A DNA stretch of 64,000 nucleotides from Theristus sp. LFF4_11. Lineage: Eukaryota > Nematoda > Chromadorea > Monhysterida > Xyalidae. The notes below the pieces were generated by a model. The model ran no database searches, was not told the origin of the DNA, and saw only the letters and a program-made list of their open reading frames with translations. The stretch lies in the NCBI GenBank assembly GCA_030248135.1, contig JASANC010002908.1:1-64000 (forward strand). The letters are read 5' to 3'. A program made the translations under genes and the position numbers. This document shows positions 47,708-58,900 of this stretch, one piece after another (the first letter of the stretch is position 1; each line of letters starts with the position of its first letter).

Positions 47708-47893
47708 ATGTGCTTTGCAAGTAATGTGCCGCTCGCTCAGTGGCTTCCATTCCAAACTCAGCAAAACGAAATCTTTCTGTTGGAATCACTGTCAAACTCA
47801 TGAGAATCTTTCACTTACTGGATTATTATAAGTGAACTGGTGCCCGGCAAGCACTGTGCTGGCCAGACACGTGGCCAATGCGAAGCGGTACAT
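37858..47893 (-). CDS. Secreted proline-rich PAN/Apple-TSP1 protein, paralogue B (31 exons)
   Basis: Exons in order: 47893-47819, 47303-47190, 46853-46767, 46442-46386, 46007-45954, 45802-45728, 45616-45560, 45428-45378, 45096-45037, 44930-44883, 44709-44614, 44501-44448, 44338-44273, 43890-43807, 43672-43589, 43478-43395, 43292-43218, 43116-43060, 42704-42657, 42215-42165, 42020-41997, 41886-41784, 41640-41525, 41281-41151, 40968-40838, 40441-40317, 39921-39783, 39393-39221, 38941-38807, 38290-38158, 38003-37858. They join in frame to 910 codons. Signal peptide about 1-16; Pro-rich 17-500; PAN1 503-584 (W-K-I-C-D-I-Y; split by an extra intron); poly-Thr linker 585-627; PAN2 629-716; PAN3 717-818 (A-N-C-L-L-N-S-E-T); TSP1-like 819-862 (W-T-Q-W-K-S-C); terminal C-P-H-G module ending P-V-D-C-P-K-Q. 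An extracellular structural or binding role is inferred. An acceptor-like TTTTTGCAG lies 29 nt before the ATG. The 8-codon exon at 41997 is the least secure. Confidence 0.8.
38385..38611. mobile_element. Short inverted-repeat MITE in PAN/TSP gene B intron
   Basis: Imperfect inverted ends TACTATCTT and TTTTCTTTTGGTTCT at 38385-38420 match AGAACCAAAAGAAAAGATAG at 38588-38609. The interior carries a second inverted pair, TTTCGTGCTTGA and TCAAGCACGAAA. Related sequence ending GAACCAAAAAATAGTGTA occurs near 16440-16460. Confidence 0.45.
39464..39545. repeat. Trinucleotide microsatellite (CCA)n
   Basis: About 25 CCA units with a few CAG/ACT interruptions lie in the gene B intron between exons 39783-39921 and 39221-39393. 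Translated poly-Val and Thr frames across it are not coding. Confidence 0.9.
42320..42485. mobile_element. MITE with CAGTCGAACTCTAAAT ends, copy 1
   Basis: The 166-bp inverted-repeat element (CAGTCGAACTCTAAAT and its complement at the right end) lies in the gene B intron 42216-42656. TA follows the right end. A related copy lies at 57020-57197 in gene C, and the hairpin at 46547-46705 shares the inner TGATTGGTTGGTGATCAC motif. Confidence 0.65.
46547..46705. mobile_element. Near-perfect hairpin MITE (AGTCTAACTCAATAAC arms)
   Basis: Arms AGTCTAACTCAATAAC to GATTGGTTGGTGATCACG and their inverse pair over about 65 bp each, leaving a short loop. It lies in the gene B intron between exons 46767-46853 and 46386-46442. 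A related half-element lies at 29700-29800. Confidence 0.65.
47466..47535 (-). other. tRNA-like sequence, probably the head of a SINE
   Basis: On the minus strand the sequence has a tRNA-like A box (TGGCCTGGTGGTAGTGCG), a B box (GGATCGAGTCC), a near-complete acceptor pairing (CCCTCG with CGAGGG) and a GCA in anticodon position. The anticodon and T stems pair poorly. Sequence continuing to about 47345 and ending in CAACAACAACAAACAACAAA looks like a SINE body and tail. I therefore call it tRNA-derived rather than a functional tRNA-Cys. It lies in gene B intron 1. Confidence 0.4.
47598..47706. repeat. G-run tract in gene B intron 1
   Basis: G-rich stretches separated by single or few T bases end in a long G run at about 47677-47706. 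The tract is purine-rich on the plus strand, so C-rich in the transcript of minus-strand gene B. No inverted ends were recognised around it. Confidence 0.8.
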
Positions 47894-49781
47894 TTTGCGG
47901 ATTCGTTCAGTCAGTTGGCAGTCTGCAAAAACGTATATGGCAACGGATATTCGGAGGCGCAAAATGAGTGAGGAGTTTCTGTTTGAAGAATGAAAAATCG
48001 CACATTGACGTTGCAAAAATGAAATCTTTCAAAGCGTGCACAATTTCAAACACAAAATGTTAGACAAAACAGAACTGTAATGGTCATTTTATACGCATTA
48101 CCGTTTCTGATACGATCTCAACATCGGATTCCATTCTATTGTCCATCTGTTGCTCCAGTTTCTCCTAACCTAGTTGCCCCGCAACTTTATAACCTGTACG
48201 ACTTTGTTACAATGTTACTGTTACTTTGTGAAAGGGCTGATTGTTTGACCGAACATAAGATCCCCATGTGTCCATTGGGAACACTTCATTTTGTTGCACA
48301 TGTCTGCAACGAACAGTTGTGAACAGCATCACCATACCGAGCCTTGTCCGGCAAGTGCACCCGCAGGCGAAGTCAATCGCATATTTTCAAAAGGCACGTC
48401 CACTTTGTGAAGTTTTACACCGTTTGGTCTTTAATTTACTTTTACACGAAATTATTTCTTTGAGGTCAGTCCATGAAGGACATGATGTGTGGTGATGTTA
48501 CATAACTTTAAACTTTATTGGACGTTTTTAGAAAAGCGGTAACGTTTGTAGACATAAATCTTGAACTGGTGTCATTGCTTGTTAAATTTGTCACAATTTT
48601 GTAACAATGTACCTGTCAAAAGTAAAATAAACGACCTACAGACTGGAAACTGTTGTTTGTATTTTTGGTTGCCACATATTTTTGCATATTTCTACGGCAT
48701 TTGTACAAAATTCTTTTTGTTCTAAAAACTGATTGACTGCATTTGGATTCATAAACATTCACTTGTTTTGAAAAAAAACTAAAACTTTTTTTAAGTGTTC
48801 CTTGGTTACGATTTCACGTGATTTTGTGTCAAATGTTTGTGATAAAAGTGGTGTGGAAATTGAGGGTTGAAAAAGACTGTGGTTTTTGCAGCCCCAAGCA
48901 TAGCCATTGAATTTCTTTTTTGTTTTTGATTTTTTATGTTACCATATCAAACTCAATTAATTTTGAATGCATTGTGAACTTTCACACTGCGAGTTTTTGT
49001 ACAAAACATGGCAATCAGTCACTGAATTGCCAGCACGCCGATTGTAAACACATGTCCAGATAAAACGTTATCCACACTGACAATTGACTTGTGTAAAGTC
49101 GACTGTTATTTCAGACCGAAAATTTTTGAAAACAATGTCTCCAAAAGTAAACACATTGTTGCGCATTCGTAACATCGCAACATTGATTTATTGTATGACT
49201 TTGTCTGTTTCGAAATTATAGATGGTTGTTAGATTGCACAGATCGACCGTGTTCCTGCGTTGCGAAAAACAAGGATGATGATAATGAAATAAATTACTGA
49301 CACAATGTTCTTATTGCAGTTTTATAAACTTAGAGGATTCGACCGCGTGTGTGTCGTAATTTTTTTGTTGTCTCTGAACTTCTTCATGACAAGATAAACA
49401 ATCATAAAACTTGAATTGCAGGTCAAAAATCAAAAGCATACGCTTCATATATACACCTCAAGTAACAAAAAAATTTGTCGTGAAAATAGAAATCAAATTT
49501 TCATCGTACACCGAAGCCTGGCAAAAGTTTTACTCACTCTTATTGTTGTTGTAAATTACGGCTATGTTCTTAGAGACAGACACGAATGCAAACCTGGGAC
49601 ACGCGAAGTATCGATCTTTACAATGTTGTATGTTCATGCATGGGTGTGCGTGTTGCTGATCATCATTTCTGTGTTCTGTGGTTACCAAAAAGAAACTGTA
49701 CGTCGATTCAACAAAAAATAGAAACAACCGTTGTGCAAATAAAAAAAACAATGTCTTTCGTATTGCTGAACAATTATAATT

Positions 49782-50473
49782 ACGGGTATTTCATGTATGT
49801 CATCAATAAATGACATTTAGGTAAAGACATAACCGATTAATGGTGACTTTTGAGTTTTATTAGGGGACCACGCACAGACATGAAACACAAACAAGACGGA
49901 GGCGTTCCGTTGATGCTGATAAAAATACACCTCCTCGGAGATACCACAAAATCACAAGCAACAAAACAAAAAACAGCAGCCAAAAAACCAGCCAATAACA
50001 ACGACGAGCTAGATGATTCGGTAGTCAACAAAACAAACACGTTAAGAAAGAATAAGAGATGATGCACCAAGTTGACAAAGTCTTTGGATTGGTATCATTT
50101 TTCACAGACAAGAAAAAAACTAAAAAGTACAGAAAAGTTCCGAAAACAGTGTTCACATTTGTCGCATACATCATTATTAGCCAACAAAGATGACTGCACT
50201 GTAAATGTTCATCATGTTACAGGCGTCAAAAAAACAGTTCAGAAAATTGAAGCTTTTAGCAGTAGTCTTATCAGTACAGTAGCATTCTATGAAAACAGAA
50301 AATGAAGCAGCACTTTTATGAAAATAGACACACAAACAATTGAGCAACGGCGACTCACAGCACTTGCGCGTCTGCTTCGGACACTTTCTGATGTCTTTCG
50401 AACGACACTTCATGAACCGCTGCACAACGCCGGACCGACTGTTCCTGCAGCTGTCCCACATTGTCCAGCGCGA
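49782..50473 (-). repeat. Truncated segmental duplicate of the gene C 3' region
   Basis: The sequence from TACGGGTATTTCATG onward is nearly identical to 54524-55930. A segment of about 710 bp (roughly 54911-55617), which contains the last exon of gene C, is absent here; the junction is near 50167. The duplicate covers the intron and most of the TSP1 exon. Confidence 0.8.
50359..50473 (-). pseudogene. Orphan TSP1 exon copied from PAN/TSP gene C
   Basis: On the minus strand the sequence encodes R-W-T-M-W-D-S-C through K-Q-T-R-K-C with the same GTGAGT donor, matching the gene C exon 55810-55954. Its 5' part and acceptor are replaced by unrelated sequence, and no terminal exon follows, so it is probably non-functional. 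Confidence 0.65.
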
Positions 50474-51249
50474 CAGTGTTCGCTGACTCCGATTTTCGAT
50501 AAGGCCCATTCAAGTTTCCCAGCAGGATACTGACAGAAAATCGGATGAAAAATTTATGAAAAAAATTCAATCATCCTTGGATTTCATAAATTTTGAAGAA
50601 ACTGGAAGAGCGTGTCGTCGTGTTCATGGCATAAAGTTCCATGTCATTTTTCAAAATTTCGAAGGCCATCAGTTTTGAAGTTTCGTAGAACAAGAGGAAA
50701 CTGGCAGGGATTCATTGGATTTGGCGTTTCCACACGCGCTTTTGAACAAAGAATCTGCTTGCAAGTTTTCTTTTTATTCAGATGAATCTACTGTGCGCTG
50801 GAACCGGATTCTTTGTGCAACGCAAAAGTGATTTCAAAAATGACATGGTACTTTATGCCATGAACACGACGATGTGTTTGTTCGGTTGATAAATTTTCAA
50901 AACAGCGCGGTCGTTTTCACCAAAAAATGTGCGATCATGTTCGTTCACATCTTATCCAAACGCATTTTTGTGACGCAAATGCAAACTTTGAAAAAAACGG
51001 TTTTTCTAGTTCTAAATTGTCATCTGCACCGACTCACATTGCCACATGCCCTGTAACCCCCAAACTGTGAAACCGAACACCCGCCGATGACAACCGAATA
51101 ATAGCGGAAATTCTGCAAATAAAACCATCTTTATCATCAGATCTGCTGATAAAATACCAAAGAAACCGTATAAGTACAGCTGCAGAAACACCGAAACATT
51201 CAATCATTGTCCAGTTGAACACTAAAGTCTCAAGCAACCAAACTGCAAA

Positions 51250-52225
51250 ATGTCCAAGCTGTTCGTGTACACCGTTGCCTTGGCCTTCGCCTTTATCGCC
51301 TCAACTGTGATGGCCCAGCCAGGGGCGCGAGGGCCACAAACGGCGCCGCGTGTTGGGGGGTAAGGCAAAAATTCAGGCAGTTGTAGGCAGAAATTCAGGC
51401 AGTTTCAGTTCAGCCAGTTCACCCAGCTACTGTTACGCTGTGCCTCAATGCATTCTTGCAGTGTTGCTGGTTACTGCTAATGTGTGTCGAAGCATACGTG
51501 ACGCACAGCTGCTGCTAGCGCTGGTGATGTTGCATGAACGCAGGTTGCTAAAGGCGCGTTCACCATTAAGCAAAACGTATACGTCTTGCTTACGTCTTGC
51601 AAAAAGTGCATTCGGGAATTAGAAGACGTGTCGTGTCGCACAACGTCTCCAGTGCGTTCGGGGCAAAGCAGATGTGTCGTACGACACGACTCAAGTGCGT
51701 TCGGGGCAAAGCAGATGTGTCGTACGACACGACTCAAGTGCGTTCGGGAATAGACGTTCAGTATTTTAGTCGTACGACTGTTTGCTGCAAGCAGCAAAAA
51801 GTCGTACGTCTTGCATGCGTGTTCATACAGGACCCGTCTGCTTTGCTTAGTCGCGAATGCAAAACTGTCGTAACGGACGCACGTCACGGCACAGCACAAT
51901 GCGATTAGTACGTACGACACGTCTGCTTATTGGTGAACGCGCCTTAAGGTTATCAGCCATGCGTCGCTGAATACTGGTGCCTAAATGCGCCGTTTGGTTT
52001 ATTCTTGCGTCACGAACCGACGTCATTTATTTCAGACCACCACCGACCCCAAGGCCACCGTGCATGGAGAAATGCCGGAAACACGGCTGCCACGAAGGAT
52101 ACGGCCCGTCTGAATTCGTGCGACAAGCCAAAAACATCGCCGAACCAACGTGCGTCTGTGTCGGTTGTCCTGAAAATCGATCGATACATTTTTGTGGCAC
52201 AGGGCCTCACAATTTGTGTTATTAA
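51250..52225 (+). CDS. Small secreted cysteine-rich peptide, nematode ABF (CS-alpha-beta)-like
   Basis: Two exons (51250-51359, 52036-52225) join at phase 2 into 99 codons. Residues 1-22 are a clear signal peptide (hydrophobic core, V-M-A-Q at the cleavage site). The mature part has C-M-E-K-C-R-K-H-G-C and, 21 residues later, C-V-C-V-G-C. The spacing C-x3-C-x4-C ... C-x-C-x2-C is that of nematode antibacterial-factor peptides, which are secreted CS-alpha-beta antimicrobials. Two family cysteines (the N-terminal one and the one after the GxG turn) are missing, while two extra ones occur in the tail (H-F-C, N-L-C). A role in innate immunity is inferred from spacing only. A short MITE fills most of the 676-bp intron. 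Both splice sites are good (GTAAGG, TTTATTTCAG). The last 19 residues could instead belong to an unrecognised intron. Confidence 0.65.
51550..51947. mobile_element. MITE with AAGGCGCGTTCACC ends in the ABF-like gene intron
   Basis: Inverted ends AAGGCGCGTTCACCATTAAG and TTATTGGTGAACGCGCCTT bracket about 400 bp. Inside, a unit of about 46 bp (GTGCGTTCGGGGCAAAGCAG, then TGTCGTACGACACGACTCAA) is repeated about 2.5 times. A similar-ended element (GGCGCGTTTAGCA) lies at 62112-62384. Confidence 0.6.
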
Positions 52226-52423
52226 ACTGATGAGTGGAAGAAAGTTTGCTTTAGCAGAAAACGGGAAAAAATACTGTAATGATGATCACAATCGCTGTTA
52301 ACTTTCACAGTGTTTCACCAAACTTCCTGCTTATTCCGGATAAATTATAATCTGACTACATTTTTTTTCCGATTGCAGGGTGTGGTTGGCTATTGAAATA
52401 AAGATTCACACCAAAAATTGCAA

Positions 52424-53212
52424 TATATTATCTAAAAATACGGAGGCGCATATAAAAGGAGGAATATGGCTTTGTGTAAGCATTGAAAGACTTGGCTCGA
52501 CAACGCTTTTCAAGTCTCTGATGTGGTACACACGGATACAAGTACATAAGAGTTATATTTTTGCGCTTTTGTTTAAAAGTTGTTTAAAAGCTTGCTGAAA
52601 AGCGTAAAAATTTTGAAGTTATTTTTCAATTGTCCTCTTCAGTTTAGTCTAAAATCACACCATGTGCGAAATTCTGTAAATTCTGTGCAAAAACAGAAAC
52701 ATCAGAGATTGCAAAAAAACATTGCTGCATGTAGCTTTATCGTTGTTGCTAACGTACGCACCGCTGTGCAGAGCAGCACCAGCGACAAAAAGGTGTTGTC
52801 TTCCGTTGATTTTCACCCTTTTTACCAAACTCTTGTGACAGGATAAACCGTCTGTCCGGTGAGTCATTGCCTTTGCAACAGAAGGAAACCTTGCGTTCCC
52901 CAATGCCTCTGCGATACACTTTGTGCAAACCAGTGTCAGCGATCTAAAGTCTGATCGTTAATTTAGTGGTTTTTGTGGTCGCTAAATGCTCGAAATAAAG
53001 CAAATGTGAAAGTTTCATTTGTCTACAATGTACGAGGGTTGCCATGTGCAACCGAAATAAAGAATAAACGGCGCAAAAATATGACTCTTATGTACTTGTA
53101 TCCGTGTGTACCACATCAGAGACTTGAAAAGCGTTGTCGAGCCAAGTCTTTCAATGCTTACACAAAGCCATATTCCTCCTTTTATATGCGTCTCCCGCAT
53201 TTTTAGATAATA
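52424..53212. mobile_element. Long-TIR foldback element, family F, copy 2 (uninterrupted)
   Basis: This 789-bp element has inverted arms of about 140 bp (TATTATCTAAAAATACGG through TACTTGTATCC-type sequence and ATATTTTTGCGC). Each arm contains CATATAAAAGGAGGAATATG. It is the empty-site reference for the two insertions in the copy at 23249-25167. No coding capacity. Confidence 0.8.
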
Positions 53213-54501
53213 CTAGCAAATTGACCCGTGCCTACGGCACGGTTAGCTGATAAATACAACTATTATTTTTGAGTTGGTTTTCTCTTTTGACCTTGCCAAC
53301 GACGCGGACTCAAAATGCATTGCATTTTGATTTTGAGCTGCTTTAACCGACTGTTGTTGATTTACCATAGAAGTGATCGCTTACCCTAACCTAAGCCAGG
53401 CCTTTTAGAGTGTAAATGTCAAAAAGGCAACACTTCTGAACAATTGTTGCAAAACGCCAACTTTCGTCTTGATAAGTTGCTTTTTTCCCGGTTACTCTAA
53501 CCTAAGCCAAGCCTTTTAAAGTTTAAATGACGAAAAATGCAAAACTTTTCTGAATATTCGCTGCAAAACGGCCACTTTTGTGTGGTATGTTTACTACTCT
53601 TACCTTTAACCCTCACCTTAGCCAAGCATTTTTGATAGAATGGAAATGACAAAACAGCAACATTTACTGAATACCCGTAGCAAAGCTCCCGCTTTTGTTT
53701 TGAATGTTTACTTTTTTTCCCCGCTTATCCTAACCTAAGCCAGTTCTTTTTGATCGAGTGCAACAAAAAGCAACACGTTTCTGAGTACCCATTGTGTAAA
53801 ACGGTCGCTTTTGTTTTGTTATGTAGCTTTTCTATCTTAAGTGACGCGTTTTCTATGATAAAAAACAAATGAAGGAAAAAGCAACGATTTTCTACATTTT
53901 ACTGAATACCCATAGCAAAGCTCCCGCTTTTGTTTTGAATGTTCACTTCTTTTTCCCGCTTACCCTAACCTAAGCCAGTTCTTATTGATCGAGTGCAACA
54001 AAAAGCAACACGTTTCTGAGTACCCATTGTGTAAAACGGTCGCTTTTGTTTTGTTATGTAGCTTTTCTATCCTAAGTGACGCATTTTCTATGATAAAAAA
54101 ACAAATGAAGGAAAAAGCAACGATTTTCTAAATACTCGTTGTAAACACCGGCTTTATAAAAAGTCTACCTTGTGAAAAGAGCGATTAACTTGCAAGCGAT
54201 TGTTTTAAAAACTCGTTTTTTGTGAAAAAACTCCATCGTTTACAATGGAGTCCTTGCAATTCTTACGATTGTTTCGCTTGTTGGTTGTCGCTCTTGAGCA
54301 AAAGGCATCATGATGACTAAAGTCATGTGGAATGACGATTTAAACTTTGCATTGTCATTAGAAAATGGAGTATGAGTATTCAGCTGATGATGACTTAAAT
54401 AGCAAAATTGGCTCAAACTTGTAAATTTTAATAGCCAATCAACGTAGCGGAACGGACACCATTACACAGTTACTATCATAGTATTATCATAGTATTATAG
54501 A
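53213..54501 (-). mobile_element. Non-autonomous Helitron-like element
   Basis: Read on the minus strand, the 3' end has the hairpin CCGTGCCGTAGGCACGG, nine bases, then CTAG followed by a T, which is the Helitron 3' signature (hairpin, CTRR, insertion at AT). The 5' end is TCTATAATACTATG preceded by A, matching the TC start. No inverted repeats or target duplication are expected and none are seen. The interior repeats a module of about 120-350 bp containing ACCCTAACCTAAGCC and GCAACACTTCTGAA-type sequence. No Rep/helicase is present. Confidence 0.6.
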
Positions 54502-54523
54502 TAGATAGATAGATAGATGTATG

Positions 54524-55930
54524 TACGGGTATTTCATGTATGTCATCAATAAATGACATTTAGGTCAAGACATAACCGATTAATGGTGACTTTTGAGTTT
54601 TATTAGGGGACCACGCACAGACATGAAACATAAACAAGACGGAGGCGTTCCGTTGATGCTGATAAAAATACACCTCCTCGGAGATACCACAAAATCACAA
54701 GCAACAAAACAAAAAAACAGCAGCCAAAAAACCAGCCAATAACGACGACGAGCTAGATGATTCGGTAGTCAACAAAACAAACACGTTAAGAAAGAATAAG
54801 AGATGATGCACCAAGTTGACAAAGTCTTTGGATTGGTATCATTTTTCACAGACAAGAAAAAAGTAAAAAGTACAGAAAAGTTCCGAAAACAGCGTTCACA
54901 TTTGTCGCATACCTCACCATGACCAACAACATATCGGTAAAAACTAAAGCTGTCTGTGTTATGATGTTGGCAGGTATCAACAGATGATGTACACTGCAGT
55001 GCAGCTGCTAGCAGCCTGCGAAAAGCTACCGCCTCCCAAATAGAGGTATATGCAAAATGGAAAGTTGCATGAACAAGCACCGACGACCGCGTATTGCATA
55101 ACATTACTCAGCAAAAATGCCGCAAAAAAGCACAAATCAGCGTAGAAGAAACAAAAAAGATTTCATAAATATTATCACAAGTATCACTTTAATATTGGCA
55201 CTGTTGATGTTATCGACTTTCTAAATATCACAAGTGACGTTGTGATTGCGATTTCCACAGGTAAGATGTTCAATAGGCGAATCATATGCAAAGAGGCGAC
55301 ACTAACCGAACACGGCTTAGTATAGTTAGAAAATTATTTAAAGTTGGTCCAAATTAGTCTACCCAGGATAAGATGATTGGCGACTTCGATTTTCTCAATT
55401 AGGGGCAGTCGATTGGCGTGTTGCAGTATTTTGCTGGTCCACCCGGGGTGGTCCGCGAGCCGTGCGGACACCTTTTTACGCCATTACCATCGCGAATGGC
55501 TATACAGGGACCCGGTTGATTTGATACGTAGGTGTCACCGAGTGATTGCAACACCCTGACGCGATTCACACGATCGACCATCAACTCTGATGCTGCAAAC
55601 GAATGAACAATGTGAAGCATTATTAGCCAACAAAGATGACTGCACTGTAAATGTTTATCTTGTTACAGGCGTCAAAAAATAGTTCAGAAAATTGAAGCTT
55701 TTAGCAGTAGTCTTATCAGTAGTAGTACAGTAGCATTCTATGAAAACAGAAAATGAAGCAGCACTTTTATGAAAATAGACACACAAACAATTGAGCAACG
55801 GCGACTCACAGCACTTGCGCGTCTGCTTCGGACACTTTCTGATGTCTTTCGAACGACACTTCATGAACCGCTGCACAACGCCGGACCGACTGTTCCTGCA
55901 GCTGTCCCACATTGTCCAGCGCGACGACTT
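54524..55930 (-). repeat. Parental copy of the segmental duplication (gene C 3' region)
   Basis: It is nearly identical to 49782-50473 apart from about 710 bp (54911-55617) present only here. The region covers the 3' flank, the last exon and the TSP1 exon of gene C. 52226-55398 otherwise contains family F copy 2 and the Helitron-like element, with no further gene. Confidence 0.8.
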
Positions 55931-58900
55931 GCGAGCTGGACCCAGTGGGCTGTCCTGTAAGGAATGTTCAGTACGGTGCAGCGATGAAATCAAGGGTTGC
56001 TACACGCGTGCAGGATGCACGACGCAAGGTAAGTTTAAAAAAAACAGTTTATTAAAACAGTGAAAACGAAAAATCGCGCACATTAAAACGACGACGTCGG
56101 GAGCGTCGACGAGCGCGCCCGTTAACGCCGAAATCAAAGTAAAACATTCGGATGGCCGGATCATTCTCAACGATGAACGAAGCTGCTTGCGTCTGTCTCG
56201 TTTCAGAGTTGAGCAGGCAGTTTGCGTCCAAATCCTGAAATTTCGATCAATTCAAATGAAATTCTGAAAAACGTCACGTCACTTCTGAAAAAAAAAACAT
56301 TTTCAGGGAAACGAAAAATAACCTACCTCAGGATAGAACATTCCTGAGCGACAGTCAAACGTGTCCTGCTGCAGACATTGCAGTTTGCAGTCGGCAAGAC
56401 TGTCAGCGGACACCACCTGGTGCACGAAGCCGACCAGGATCATGTTCAGACGCACGTGCCACACCGGATTCAAGCCGCGCGCTTCTTCTGCAAAATTTGA
56501 TGATCGTCCCACTAGTGAAAGATGGCACCAAACAGAAGCACACATTAAAAAAGCATTATTAACTTTCAACAACGCTTTGTTGCGCTACACTCAATTTACT
56601 GAGGCGTCGTCAAAATGTTTTTGTCGTGTAAACCATCGCGCAGCGTCACATCATAAAAGCGCAAAAATGTCAGTTAAAAACAGCATAACTGACGAACCGC
56701 CCATACAAATTTGAACGCCAGCTTGGTTGTGTTCATCTCCGGGCAACAGTTCTCCGGAGCCCGTGCCAGGAGCGACCTCCATCAAATCCCTGTCAATGCC
56801 GTCTGCAGTGTTCAAATCGCAGCCCACACCGTCCCACGAGTAGGCGGTACATCGTTGTCCACCGAGTCCCTGGAGAACATTTATTGCTGCCGTTTGATTT
56901 CGCTGACGATAACACGGTAAAAAGCAAGTGATTCTTGATTTTATAAATCTTAGAGGCACGAGGACGTACTCCACTACGAATGACAATTTAAAAACTGCGT
57001 AACTTTAAGATTCAAAGTACAGTCGAACTCTAAATTATAGGGAATCAGCTGACTGGTTGGTGATCACGTGATGCATACTTTCTGAGCAGAAATCGCAGTG
57101 GGGGCGGAGTTTGGTTTGCACAGAAAGTATGCATCATGTGACCACCAGCCAATCAGCTGTATAATACATGTAATTCACAATTTGATTAGTTCGACTGCAT
57201 TTTGCCTGCATACCTCGCCAGCAAGACAGGCTTCCGCACAGCCCCGTTCATCAGAAACACCAGCGACATGCGAACCACCATCGACGAAAAAGCCTTGCAA
57301 CGAACAGAAAATGGGAACCGGCCGTGCTGGATCGTCGCACACTAAAATGAGAATACAAAAAAATGCTGTTGCTTCAACATCATTGCACTTGGTGTTCATG
57401 CGGCAAGGTTCTCCAAGTTAAATAAATGTTAAGAATCAACCTGACACTAAAGTTTCAGTAGCACTATGAACATAAAAACACACAGACTGAACAAAAACAG
57501 ACATGTGTACATACATTTTGCCGGTGCTGGTGTTACATCAGGTTTTTCCGTTGTCGCGGGCTCTGGTGGTTGTTTCGGCTTCAACGGGCCTTTCAAGCTA
57601 CAATTTAAAAAAAAACTCTAACAATGTTTGATGCATTCTATTTGCTTTTTTAGATTCATTTACGAGAAATGACGCTTCACTTTTTCATTTACGATCAGAC
57701 CGAATCGCTAAAACGTCGAACCGATTTCATTACACAAACAAACCGGTAATAATCGCGGCCGGGCATTGCACAAAGCTGATGAGGTGCCTTGGTTCCATCG
57801 ACCGCATACAAGTCGCAGATCTTCCAGCGATTATCGTATGTGAACGCACGACAGACCCACGGTGAGTCCGCGTTTTGGTAAGCAGCACAGTTGTCCGCAC
57901 ACTCCTCGCACGTGATGCCGGTCTGCCGATCGAACATCACCGCTTTGCAGATGGCACATTGCGCTTTCTGGTCCCATATTTCAGAGTCTAAAAAGACCAC
58001 TACTGATGAAACAATTGTGAATTCTTCATTATGTATATCAATAGGTAGCACAAACTACAGCATGAAAAACCTGTAAATTCGGGTCAATCAACTTTTCAAG
58101 CAAAGATTCAAATGAAAGAACGGAAAAATGAAACGCACCCAGTCTGCAAAACCCTTCACTGGTCGCTCCAGGCAGGCACGGCGGCGGCGTTGGCGGTTTA
58201 ATCGCCGGCGGTTTAGGCAGTAAAACAGGCGGTTTCGGTATTGCTGGAGGCTGTGGACCGTAGCCGGATTGCGGTGGCGGTGGAGGTGGCCGTGGCGGGT
58301 ACGCCGGTTGACGTGGTGGAGGATAAGCTGGTTGAGGCCGAGGAATCGGTGCCGGTGGTTGTGGTCGTGGACCGAAATTTGTCTGAGGTGGAAGAGGTGC
58401 TGGAGGCTGAGGGGGGTACTGTTGCGCCGGTGGTTGAGGCGGAGGCAGCGGTGCTGGCGGTTGTGGCGGTGGGCCGTAATGTGACTGAGGTGGTGGAAGG
58501 GGCGCTGGAGGCTGCGGTGGTGGGCCGTATGCTGGCTGAGGAGGTAGCGGAGCAGGAGGCTGTGGAAGTGGTGCAGGTGGTGCAGCTTGCTGAGGATAAA
58601 CTGGTGGAGGTGGCGGCAGAGGTGCCGGTGGCTGTGGTGGTGGGTACTGTTGTGGTGGAAGAGGTGCTGGCGGCTGTGGTGGCGGTGGGTATTGTGGTGG
58701 TGGAAGAGGAGCCGGGGGCTGGGGTGGAGGTGGGTATTGTGGTGGTGGAAGAGGAGCTGGAGGCTGCGGTGGTGGGCCGTATGCTGGTTGAGGAGGCAAC
58801 GGAGCAGGGGGCTGCGGAAGTGGTGCAGGTGGTGCAGCTTGCTGAGAATAAACTGGCTCAGGTGGCGGTGGGTACTGTGGTGGTGGAGGCGGGAGAGGCG

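Larger units (their letters stand above)
47894..51249. other. Intergenic region upstream of gene B; no supported complete gene
   Basis: Apart from the duplicated segment at 49782-50473, this stretch is AT-rich and holds only short unsupported frames. One at 49416-49721 (+) has two hydrophobic stretches but no splice or family support. Confidence 0.45.

Noticed and set aside
49416..49721. 101-codon plus-strand frame with two hydrophobic stretches
   Set aside because: AT-rich composition, no splice or family evidence, and it ends in sequence adjoining the segmental duplicate.
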